Assembly: GCA_020283715.1 (NCBI GenBank)
Contig: JAIQCW010000226.1
Span: 1-25,314, forward strand
Length of the DNA: 25,314 nucleotides
Source of the DNA: Cytauxzoon felis
Lineage: Eukaryota > Apicomplexa > Aconoidasida > Piroplasmida > Theileriidae
Reading direction: 5' to 3'
The notes beneath the pieces were generated by a model. The model was not told where the DNA came from and did not search any database. It saw only the letters and a list, made by a program, of their open reading frames with translations. This document shows positions 1-9,557 of this stretch, in pieces (within the stretch, counting starts at the first letter, position 1; each line of letters begins with the position of its first letter). Made by a program: the position numbers and the translations under genes.

Positions 1-342
1 AAGGAAATTTTTGAATTTATAATGGAAATATGAGCATTAATATGAATATCAATACACATTAATATTAATGAATACCTTATTAATTACTATTATAGAATTA
101 TTATATAAAATGAAATAAATTGCCCGTAGTTGATCTACGGGAGCTGGAAGGGGAAGTAATTAGAAGAGATTACGGCAGGACGGACCTCAGAGGGAAGTTA
201 TACCTACGGTAGAGGTAACTTAAGTGGTTTATCGCATGATTTTAATTTTAAAGTTGTCAATATTAAATTGTTAGATAATATCTTAAATAATTCAATAAAT
301 TTTTAATTTCTTAAATTTACATCTTTACATTTTACACATGAG
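1..342. other. Upstream stretch with one partial repeat module
   Basis: The first 120 bases are AT-rich with no gene I can support. A degenerate repeat module lies at about 123-235. The bases just before 343 are T-rich and end in AG, which could be a splice acceptor for the following gene. No signal-peptide or membrane-anchor exon is visible here. Confidence 0.5.
123..235 (+). repeat. Modular palindromic repeat, half B, degenerate
   Basis: It opens with the hairpin CCCGTAGTTGATCTACGGG (123-141, 7-bp stem). It continues with the GGGGAAGTAATTAGAAGAG spacer, a CGGCAGGAC element like other half B copies, and a decayed ACCTCAG hinge. It is followed by a second decayed hinge near 225. It lies 5' of the multigene-family ORF in the sense orientation. 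Confidence 0.75.
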
Positions 343-2205
343 GTGGAGAAGGTACAAGTTAAAAAAGCTGATGGTAATCCTAGTACTGACTGGGTAGGCT
401 ATAGACATTTTAATAGTGTTCCTACTGATACATTTACACTTAAAAAGATAACTCACAGTGATGTTGATATGACGGGAGGCGGATTGAAAGATAATATGAA
501 TATGACAATTAATAATGGAGGTGCTATATACGTTTATTATAAGCATTTAACTGAAATAGATAAGCCCATGGTCATATGTATTGATCAAGGAGGTGGGACT
601 AGACATTGGTATAAGGCAGGTAGTGGTCCCACTAATTGGAGTGATGCAACCAGTTTAGCCAGTGCAAATCCAACTAGTTTAACTGATCAACAACTTGATG
701 GAGCTGGTGCTCAAAATATTAGTATTCCAGGTACCACTTATGTAATCAAATTAGATAAGAGACCTTTGACGGCGAGTTCTGATAAAAAGATTAAATATAG
801 AACTAAGGGTATAGATATTGAAATTGAGAAGAAGGATGAAAATGATGAGCATGTACCTTCAGGATATGTGAGATATACACATAGTTTTACTGCTATAAAT
901 AATCCCATAATTAAACACAATGGCTTTCCATTGGATGGAATCGATGTTAGGGGGAGTGTTACAGCAGTATATGTATATTATCGTCAAAATACAGATGACC
1001 CTAATCATGAATTCCCATTAATTGTCTGTGTTAAGACAAGTGTGGCTGCTAATATTAAATATTATCAAAGGGGGAGCAAATGGACAACAATTCAAGCTCT
1101 TACTGGAAAAGACCCGGAAACTATAAGTGCTACTGATCTTCAGCCTCATCTTAACGGTCTCATTGATAAATATGAAGTTAAGCTTGACAAGACTACTCAA
1201 TACAAAGCACGTCCTGATGCTGCCGATGGTCAAATTAGTGTTTCAATAGTAAATCCTGATACCGAGGGAAGATTTAAAGGTTTTAAACATGACATAACTA
1301 ATAAACCTGCAAATCGTGTTACAATCCACAATCATGTGATAACAGAAATTAATGATTTTGCAAATAAAAACTTTGTATTCGTATATTTTGAAAAGGAAGA
1401 CGCAGATGGAGATCGTAATAAACCACTTTTGATATGTTTAGCTGAAAGTGAATCGGCTAGTGAGAATAATAAATGGTATGAACGTAAATGGGAGGATAAT
1501 CAAAATAAATGGGAAGATGTTTCTGCTCAATATACTTCTATAAAGCCAGTTGATGAGAGTAATCAAATTGATGAAAAACTTAAACAAAAACTCCAGGGAA
1601 TTACAATTTCCAATGATAAAGGTTATACTCCGTTGGGACTAGTTGTAAAATTGGATTATGCTGCGAATAGTAATTCAGCGCCAATTAAATATCGGACGGG
1701 TGGTAAACAAGTTACTGTTACACCAATATCTGGTACAAGTTTCAAGGGTTATAAGCATGCTTTTACAAGTACTGTGACTATAAATAAAGTTAAGATACAT
1801 AATATCGACACGGGAATTACCGGAACTGCTCTTCAAGATAAACAAAATGTATATGTGTATTATGCAGCATCCGGTGATGATGAACTTCGAAAGCCATATT
1901 TAATATGTTTATCGAAGGATGGTCGATCAGCTGCTGATCCTGAGAATAAATGGTTTAAACGTACGAGCAGTAATCCCAATAGATGGGAGAATGCAAATAC
2001 TGGAGGTGATTATGATACTATAGACCCAGGTCCTACAATTAGTTCTTCACTTGCAGGAAAACTCGGTCCAATTAAAACTAACCTTGATAATCCTGGTCCT
2101 GATACAGGTTATCCCTCAACAAAATCTATAGTCATCGATGCAAGTGTAACACCTACTCAAACTACAACTGGTAAGGAAGCTTTGTATGGATGGGGGGAAA
2201 ATTAA
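343..2205 (+). CDS. Surface-type multigene-family protein, 5'-incomplete
   Basis: The frame is open from 307 to the stop at 2203-2205, but there is no ATG near its 5' end. It starts either after a splice acceptor (AG at 341-342) or by truncation. The protein is about 620 residues built from four divergent modules. Each has a YKH/YRH-type strand and an ending like VYVYY...KPLLICV, at residues about 61, 207, 343 and 502, followed by a KWY/W motif. This architecture matches the large family of secreted or surface proteins I associate with Theileria equi and is probably distantly FAINT-like. Residues between modules are charged and Thr/Asn rich. No C-terminal membrane helix is present, unlike the related fragment at 6350. 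It ends one base before the convergent polymerase I factor gene. Function unknown; host interaction or antigenic diversity is inferred only from family type. Confidence 0.75.
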   Translation: MEKVQVKKADGNPSTDWVGYRHFNSVPTDTFTLKKITHSDVDMTGGGLKDNMNMTINNGGAIYVYYKHLTEIDKPMVICIDQGGGTRHWYKAGSGPTNWSDATSLASANPTSLTDQQLDGAGAQNISIPGTTYVIKLDKRPLTASSDKKIKYRTKGIDIEIEKKDENDEHVPSGYVRYTHSFTAINNPIIKHNGFPLDGIDVRGSVTAVYVYYRQNTDDPNHEFPLIVCVKTSVAANIKYYQRGSKWTTIQALTGKDPETISATDLQPHLNGLIDKYEVKLDKTTQYKARPDAADGQISVSIVNPDTEGRFKGFKHDITNKPANRVTIHNHVITEINDFANKNFVFVYFEKEDADGDRNKPLLICLAESESASENNKWYERKWEDNQNKWEDVSAQYTSIKPVDESNQIDEKLKQKLQGITISNDKGYTPLGLVVKLDYAANSNSAPIKYRTGGKQVTVTPISGTSFKGYKHAFTSTVTINKVKIHNIDTGITGTALQDKQNVYVYYAASGDDELRKPYLICLSKDGRSAADPENKWFKRTSSNPNRWENANTGGDYDTIDPGPTISSSLAGKLGPIKTNLDNPGPDTGYPSTKSIVIDASVTPTQTTTGKEALYGWGEN

Positions 2206-2206
2206 A

Positions 2207-5200
2207 TTAATTATGCGATAAATTAACATCATTATTATTTTTATTAAATTCTCGTGTTAATAAAAGTTCAATTTCACATAAACAATTGTGGACATTAATA
2301 TGTGATGCACCAATGAAATTAGAAATCGATTTCAATAACAACAAATATAAAACAGGTAAACCACCTAATAATTTCTCTAATAAAAATATCATCAACAAAC
2401 TCACCATAAAATTTACCATTCAATTGCCATGGATTTAATGGCAATGTAGAACCACATGTAGTTATCAAACCCAATTCCTGAAATGATGATTCAATATCAT
2501 CCAATATTCCCTCATATAATGGAACCATATCCACATCCGATGTCGTCTTGCAGACAGCTTCCACCCGAGGTCCATCTTTTCCATTGCATGGAGCTTCTCT
2601 ATTTAGTTCCCCCTCCGCTTCCCTGAGATCAGCTACGGGTTCCACTCGAGGTCCAGTACTAACTCCACCTTCCTTTCCACTCGCTGTGGTGGTCCTCCAC
2701 TTGAGGTCTTTCCTGCCGTCAGCTTCTCTATTTACCTCCCCTCGACTCCCATAGATCGTCTCGGATTCCACTTGAGGTCTAGTACTAACTCTAGCTCCAT
2801 CTACACCTCCAACATCGCCACGATCTCTGGGAGTGGCATTACTCTTTAGAGATGAATAATTAGGAGAGCCACCACGGCGAGTGGAAGAAGAGTTGGATTG
2901 GACCTCGGTGGAGGCGAGTGGAAGAGAGTTGGATTGGACCTCAGGTGGAGAGGCTTCATGAATGTTGTCATTATTTGTGGAGGGTGTGTATATATGATCT
3001 TGTAATTTGAGTGATTGTAGTTGTTTGATGAAATCTGTCCAGAAGTCATTTTGTTCTTGACAGATGTCAGTGTTTAGGATTTCACATGTGGATTTGATGA
3101 CCTGTTGTTTTTGATCATGGATTAGACATTTATAATAATCATATTCTAATGATTTTTCTAATGTCCAGCTTGAATAGTATGGATTATTATTAAAATTTTG
3201 TACAATTATATAATAAATTTCATTATTTGATGGTAAAATACATTTTATTTGCTCAATTATATCATCATTTATATTTAAATTCATTTTTAATCGCTCAATA
3301 TTCGAATTTATCCCATCCATCCTACTCTTAGCCATAGAACGTATTAAAGTTAAACACCTCTTATAATTATCATCAGATGGTGAACATAATTCCATATCAT
3401 TATAATCTATACCATCTATCAATTTATAAATATAAGCCTCATCCTCTACAACTTCTCTTCCATCAACACCTACAACCTTTCCTTCGTCTTGCAGACAGCT
3501 CTCCACCAGAGGTCCATCGTTTCCATTGCATGGAGCTTCTCTATTTAGTTTCCCCTCCGCTTCCCTGAGATCAGCTGCGGGTTCCAGTCGAGGTCCAGTA
3601 CTAACTCCACCTTCCTTTCCACTCGCCGTGGTGGCCCTCCACTTGAGGTCTTTCCTGCCGTCAGCTTCTCTATTTACCTCCCCTCGACTCCCATAGATCG
3701 TCTCGGACATTTCGCCACGATCTCCGGGAGTGGCATTACCGTATACGGGGAGTGAATTGGAAGAGCTGTCTGCAAGACGAAGAGAGTTGGATTGGACCTC
3801 AGGTGGAGGATGAATGGAGAGGTATCCATCATCATTTGGGGGTATGATATTTTTGATATTGAAGTATTGGTATATAGGTTTGATTAGAGATCCGCTCCAT
3901 TGACCTATGAAATTGAGCCAGTAGATATTATCGGTATTAATATTTTTAATCCATTTATGTAGACTTCTGGTAAGAAGTGATATATTTTTATCATTAGCAT
4001 ATCTATATAATATAGAATTTAAGAATTTATGGGGATTTTTATTAAATGCCCCATTTATCATTAATCTTTTTAGATAATTTAAATCATTTGGTATATAATA
4101 ATTATTTAATGATAATAATGCATTTATTGGATTAAAATATAATAACCATAATAATGCATTTATAGCTGCTTGATCAAAATTAGATCTTACTGTATAAAAT
4201 AAATACAATTTATAATCACCATCAATTATTATATTGTCGGGTTTATTTAAATATGTGGGGCATTCAAGTTCATTATTCATTAAATTACAGAGTATATGAA
4301 AATTTGATTTAATATCATAAGAATTTAATGATTTATAATCATAACCATTATAATTATAATAATTTTTATTCATTTTCATAGCCATTTCAAATATTTCATT
4401 CATATTCATATCTGTAAATTGATTTCTAACATCAAATCCATTATTCAATGATGATAATATATCAATCTTATTAGAATAATTAACCAATCGAACAACCCAT
4501 GCCATCCTAATATTATCGAAATATATAACACGCTCATATCTCTCCAATAATTTGATACTATTATAATACTTATTTTTATCAGGCATTACACCTGAGGTCG
4601 TCATGCCGTCAGCTCCCCACTTGAGGTCTTTCCACTCGCCGTGGTGGCCTTCCTTATTTATTTCCCCCTCCGCTTCCCTGAGATCAGCTGCGGGTTCCAG
4701 TCGAGGTCTAGTACTAACTCCACCTTCCTTTCCACTCGCCGTGGTGGCCCTCCACTTGAGGTCTTTCCTGCCGTCAGCTTCTCTATTTACCTCCCCTCGA
4801 CTCCCATAGATCGTCTCGGATTCCACTTGAGGTCCAGTACTATTCTTCATTTCACTTCCATCTATACCTCCACCTTCATCGCCACGATCTCCGGGAGTGG
4901 CATTACTCTTTAGAGATGAATAATTAGGAGAGCCACCACGGCGAGTGGAAGAAGAGTTGGATTGGACCTCAGGTGGAACGGATGTTGATTGTGCATTATT
5001 TTTTGAATTATTTGTTGTAATATTTGTATATTTGTTATTATATTTATGTATAAATTGTGTATTTGGGTATGCGGGTGGTTGATAATGGAAGATTGGCCAT
5101 AATAATCTACATGTGATGAGTATGATAGCTGCTGTGATGATATGTGTAGGATGATTATTAAAAATGGTACCATATATGAGTATAGATTGATTATTATAAT

Positions 5201-8200
5201 AAGAATTTATATTATGATGATGATGATGATTGATATCATTTAAATAATCTAATAATAAATCAGATATAATAGTAATTATAATTGGTAATCTCATATAATG
5301 TATAATTCTTCTAGATAATGAATATGGATTTAATTTAATTGGTAATATATATGGATTAATAATAGGTTGAAATAAACCACATGCTATTAATTTAGCTGTA
5401 GTAATTTCTAATTTTCTACTAGAATTTGGTGCATTTGTATGTGTAAATAAATTATATGATATTTCTTCTTGTTCATTTTTAGCATAATTTGTTCTTGGTG
5501 TATATTTACCTTGTCTATATGCTGATCTTAATATCCATGTTGGTAATAAATTTACAATACTTTTTAATGGTAATCTACCTTGTATTATCCAACGTATAAT
5601 ATCATTAGATACTATACCATAACGACATTTTATTAATGATATAAATATTATTGTACATACTAATTGTAAATCTATCATTGGTGCCATTAATGATAATTTA
5701 TATGAAAAATTTTCTATACATTTACCAAAATAATATTTTATTATATAAATATATATTTTATTTATTAATTCTATCCTTATCCTATTTATAATACGACCTT
5801 TATATTTTATATTACCAATCTCTATACCCAATTTCATACATATCGATATTAATATATCTAATTCTAATGGATATCTTATTATCATATCTATATCATATAT
5901 ATCATCATCAATAACATCCTTATAATATAATTTACTCATTAATTCATCATCATCATCAACATCTATCTTACTATAACATAAACGCCATATAAAATCATAT
6001 CTATATACCGAATCCATCTATAATATTATCATTAATATAAATCATATATATTGAAATTATACATCCAATTGAAGTCATTTCATTGTCTTTCCACCTGAGG
6101 TCAGTCCTGCCGTCAGCTCCTTTATTTACTTCCCCCTCAAGTTCCCTGAGATCACTTTCGGGTCCCACCTCAGGTTAATTCCTAATCTCGCCGAGATAAG
6201 ACTAAAGTGATGGAATCTATGTTTATGAGGATAACTAAATGAATATAAATTGGAATGAAATGATGTTTAGTAAACTAGATTAAATCATCAAATTCCTTTT
6301 CAATGAGATATTAACATTAGAAATACATTCAATCGTCATTGCACAATCTTCAGTAGTTTCCCCAGAAATTCGGATTTCGCTTCAAACTTTTGGAAATTAT
6401 TAAACCAATCATAATAGATACAAAGATTATAGAAATCATTATAAGAAAGGACATTCCAATCAATTCCCCTGTTAAATCACGCAGTACATCTTTAAGATCT
6501 TGATTAGTACTATTAGGAGGTAGAGTTTTCCTAATTTTACCAGTTACAGCTGTACCAGTTGCATTTGTAATATCTTTCCATTTAGTCATGTCGGCGTAGG
6601 GATTGTAAAGCTTATCTTCAGGTGTATAGTATTTCCATTCATCGGGAGTAGTTGTACCTATGGCTACGCATATTATAATTGGTCTATCTCCGAAATAAAA
6701 GACATAGACAGCATGGACATCTCCAGTAACACTTATATTAATACTCGTCTCTCCATTTTTAAATGTGGGACTAGTCATCTTCTTATAATTAGTAGTGCCA
6801 CCACCCTTCACCTTATGTTTATAACGTGTATACGGAAATACAGGATTATCATTTTCCAAAAATACTTTAACGGTTTCACCACCACTAGTATACTCGTCAT
6901 TCGTCTTATCAATTTGTATTGTAACATTATTAGCTGTGCCACTTTCAGTTAGATTATCAGGTCTATTAGTTTCTGGTAACATTTGCTGTCCGATTCCACG
7001 GACAGCAACCCATTCCACCGAGTAGCTGCGACATCCTTATGTTTATCACTCCTATCAGTATTAACAGTATCTTTATAGACGTATCTATCAAATAACACTT
7101 TTTCAGTAGCATCATCATTACCATTCATATCTCTAGTACCATTTTTATAGGCAGTCGTTGTTATTGCTGTAATTGTAATGGATAGCTTATGACGGAATAC
7201 AGCTTCAAGTTTAGCACCAGTACCAGCCTCAACTGTTACACCTTGATCATTTAACTTCCCTAACCAATCGTTTAGTTGCCAAACTTGCAATGAATCAGTG
7301 AATCCTGTCATTTCCTTTATCCTATTTGTAATGACTCCATCTCTCCTCCCCTTCAAATTAACCATTAGAAAGATCAAGTTTTTAGACTTCAATGGAGATA
7401 GGATACATTTTCATTTCATAAACAATAAACTCACCATGTAGCATAGTTTTAATGGGTTGGATGCCTCAAGTAATCTCGTTACATTTGTAATATTGGGTGC
7501 CTTTGGTATTCTTCTAGCTGTAAGCATATCCTCTATAATATATAAAGGAAAACCAAGTGGACTACATTTACGCGATCTTGGTAATTTAAAACCTTTATTT
7601 AACCCCATCAAATTCCAATCTTTATGCGATATATAACCATCAATGTCACTATAATCATAATAATTCTCCTCCCTTTCACGTTTCCCAGGTATTTCGTCAT
7701 CCTTCAAATAACGCAATGCACAAATCGATACATACTCAAAACTTGTAAAACCCATTACAGATATCACTAAATATAAATTTATAACAAGAAAAAATGTATT
7801 ACTAAACAGTTATATACAATGGTCCTCCACCTGAGGTCCAATCCTACTCTTCTCTATCACATCTCCCTTTGTCTTGCAGACAGCTTTTCTATTTACTTCT
7901 CCCTCCGCTTCCCTGAGATCAGCTGCGGGTTCCACTTGAGGTCTTATCTTCAACGTCCGCCACGATCTCTGGGAGTGGCATTACCGTTTACGGGGAGTGA
8001 ATTGGAAGAGCTGTCTGCAAGACGAAGGAAAGGTTGATGTAACCTCAGGTGTAGGCGAGTGGGGAAATAGGGTGGAGAAGATTCGGATTGAACTTCAGGT
8101 TGGGTTAATATTATAAGTGGATACGAACCATTTTGTAGTCTTTTTGGTAATTTTGTAAGATCGGAGTCTGTTGAGATTTGTTTGGTATTTTTGATATATT

Positions 8201-8667
8201 CGGGTGATCTAATGGATATGATGAGATGATGATAAAACTTACACGATATATGAGTGTCCTTTTGGTAATGGGTAATTGAACATGGTATTGATGGGTATAT
8301 CATTATCTACAATGAAATAGAGATATTTTGCCCAAATATCTTTGGCTTCAATTTCCACTTGATTAGAGAATGCATATGAATTGACGAGTGTTTTACAAAG
8401 ATAATCAATTACCATTTGTATACCAATTAATAGATGAAAGTCTCTATTATCATCTACTTTATCAGTTTGTATATAATCTTCTACTATATCAACAACTTTT
8501 GTTTGTGATGATGTTATACGTCCAGCTTTATATGTTTGGCTATATGCACCAGAGAATCCTTCAACTACAGTTTGTGTAATATTTTGTACAACACCACAGA
8601 TATTACATGTTATTTCACCTTCGTAATCATAAACTGTTATAAATTCACCACAAGAATCACAAATCAT
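2207..8667 (-). CDS. RNA polymerase I initiation factor, TAF1B/Rrn7-like, with repeat-encoded insertions
   Basis: Predicted exons are 8667-8243, 7741-7435, 6017-2405 and 2376-2207 (4515 nt, 1504 residues). Introns are 501, 1417 and 28 nt. Exon 1 starts at an ATG and encodes a zinc ribbon (C3, C6, C21, C24). It is followed by a helical region with an IWAKYL motif, as in the family N-terminus. Exon 3 begins with helical, cyclin-fold-like sequence. The C-terminus lies in a different frame and is reached by the 28-nt intron. TAF1B/Rrn7 proteins bridge TBP and RNA polymerase I at the rDNA promoter in the nucleolus. Three repeat clusters are translated in frame near residues 592-722, 979-1091 and 1254-1404, roughly a quarter of the protein. 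The exon 2 acceptor is chosen by phase; a TAG at about 7769 is the alternative. A TFIIB/Brf-type factor is the other reading, less likely because the cyclin repeats are so divergent. Confidence 0.65.
2540..2990 (-). repeat. Exonic modular palindromic repeat cluster (TAF1B-like, third)
   Basis: Read on the minus strand, a half A unit (2990-2816) encodes the NATPRDRG-type peptide. A half B series (2770-2540) follows, encoding [14 protein letters not shown] and CKTT-type peptides. The palindrome CTCTTTAGAG sits at 2842-2851. Hinges of the ACCTSAGGT type separate the units. The host frame stays open throughout. Confidence 0.9.
3480..3815 (-). repeat. Exonic modular palindromic repeat cluster (TAF1B-like, second)
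   Basis: Half A (3805-3710) has the GTCTTGCAGAC hairpin and the palindrome CCGTATACGG (3739-3748). Half B units follow to about 3480. It has the same orientation and frame relation to the host ORF as the other clusters. The flanking host sequence is Asn/Ile/Tyr rich, so the boundary shows as an abrupt rise in GC content. Confidence 0.9.
4585..4975 (-). repeat. Exonic modular palindromic repeat cluster (TAF1B-like, first)
   Basis: Half A (4975-4878) carries the CCACTCGCCGTGG-type hairpin cassette and the palindrome CTCTTTAGAG (4906-4915). Half B units run to about 4585. It is almost identical over long stretches to the cluster at 2816-2940. Confidence 0.9.
6090..6178 (-). repeat. Half B repeat module in the TAF1B-like intron 2
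   Basis: It is bounded by CACCTGAGGTC (about 6091) and CACCTCAGGTT (about 6166). It contains the CTGCCGTCAG hairpin and a degenerate second hairpin. It abuts the 3' flank of the nested family gene. A matching module plus flank occurs at 13725-13985. Confidence 0.8.
6350..7392 (-). pseudogene. Multigene-family member nested in the TAF1B-like intron, frame-broken
   Basis: Two overlapping same-strand reading frames (7392-6949 and about 7018-6350) together resemble the protein at 20640-21958. The first has an RHK segment preceding what is a membrane helix in the other gene. The second has the YTSGGE...YTRYKHKV start of a module, an AVYVFY...PIIICVA signature, and a C-terminal membrane helix followed by a short basic tail ending NPNFWGNY. 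The frame changes near 7018. I found no well-formed intron with good splice sites there, so either a frameshift or an unusual intron is needed. The hydrophobic segment of the first part is eroded and no signal sequence is visible, which favours a decaying copy. It lies entirely inside the 1417-nt second intron of the polymerase I factor gene, in the same orientation. Confidence 0.6.
7818..8100 (-). repeat. Modular palindromic repeat cluster in the TAF1B-like intron 1
   Basis: On the minus strand, half A (about 8065-7955) contains GTCTTGCAGAC and the palindrome CCGTTTACGG (7984-7993). A half B unit follows, with the GTCTTGCAGAC cassette and a closing CCACCTGAGG hinge near 7825. The cluster accounts for most of this 501-nt intron. 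Confidence 0.88.
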
Positions 8668-8671
8668 CTTG

Positions 8672-9253
8672 TTACAAGTAATTTAATGCAGTATTGAAAT
8701 TTAAATTATAAAAAGTTGGCGATTTTGATGTTGAAAATGAAATTCCAAGTACAATTGATGAATTTGTATAAAATCTTAACTCATCATTAAAACGATTTAT
8801 AAAACCTTCATGAAATCCACTTTTAAGGCGTAAATTCACTTTTATGGCCTCTAAAATCTCTTTATCAACTTCTTCTGTAATTTTCATAAAAAATTTGATC
8901 ATTGGATAAGTTAATGAATCCTTTTCTAATGGGTATATGAATAATGATTTTAAATGACCACTTTTAACTTTATAGAATGTTAATATTAAATTTAATGATT
9001 CTACAACTTCATATTTATCCTCTTTAATATCTGTACATGTATCCTTTGAATCTCCATGATCATCTTCAATTTCAATAGGTGTAATTTTGAAACCATCTGT
9101 ATCCTTTGAAGTTTTCAAGTATTCCAAGCGTATTGTGTCTATACTGGAAAATACATTACTGTAATAAACGTTGAAATAACGCTTTAACCTTTCTAACATG
9201 TAAAATTTACTCTTGTTTTCCGGCGCTTGCCCATCAAACTCTAGTAAATTCAT
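8672..9253 (-). CDS. Unidentified 193-residue protein
   Basis: A single open frame with an ATG at 9253 and a TAA at 8672-8674. I do not recognise the family. The N-terminal half has a charged linker around residues 66-85. The C-terminal half mixes amphipathic helices with strands and is ordinary, well-structured-looking sequence, not low complexity. It contains no repeat insertion, and no signal peptide or membrane helix is evident, so it is probably soluble and intracellular. The stop codon lies only four bases before the ATG of the zinc-ribbon gene on the same strand. The two are therefore either an unusually tight tandem pair or products of one transcript. It shares the 304-bp upstream gap with the divergent gene at 9558. 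Confidence 0.7.
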   Translation of the reverse strand: MNLLEFDGQAPENKSKFYMLERLKRYFNVYYSNVFSSIDTIRLEYLKTSKDTDGFKITPIEIEDDHGDSKDTCTDIKEDKYEVVESLNLILTFYKVKSGHLKSLFIYPLEKDSLTYPMIKFFMKITEEVDKEILEAIKVNLRLKSGFHEGFINRFNDELRFYTNSSIVLGISFSTSKSPTFYNLNFNTALNYL

Positions 9254-9557
9254 TGAAGTAATTTATTCAGGCAAAGTTATGTTCTACACCGTCTATCCCA
9301 GGTGACTAGACAGTCAATGCGATAAATTCGATAAAAATCTACATTTAATAACCACAAAGAAAGTATTGAATATATAGTAATTTTATGTATAATTTAATGA
9401 TAAATGTGTATAATTTAACTCTCAAAATCTAGTCATCTTGTGCTATGTGAGGTACTCTATACAATTTTGGATGATATTCAAAATTCACGGTTCAATAATA
9501 AAATGTATATTTAAATTTTAAAATAAATAAAAATGTTATATCGCATTTGTGGTTAAA
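9254..9557. promoter_or_regulatory. Divergent intergenic region, candidate bidirectional promoter
   Basis: This AT-rich gap separates two divergently oriented genes and so must hold both 5' regions. No palindromic repeat module lies in it. I see no motif I can name with confidence; the assignment rests on position only. Confidence 0.4.

Noticed and set aside
2548..2754. Plus-strand open frames within the repeats (for example 2548-2754, 4603-4809, 23427-23687)
   Set aside because: They are the antisense of repeat modules in host genes and recur wherever the module occurs. They have no independent start context or neighbouring exons.
2540..4975. CRISPR array
   Set aside because: Repeats are not evenly spaced, units are variable and hairpin-modular, there are no unique spacers or cas genes, and the context is a spliced eukaryotic genome.
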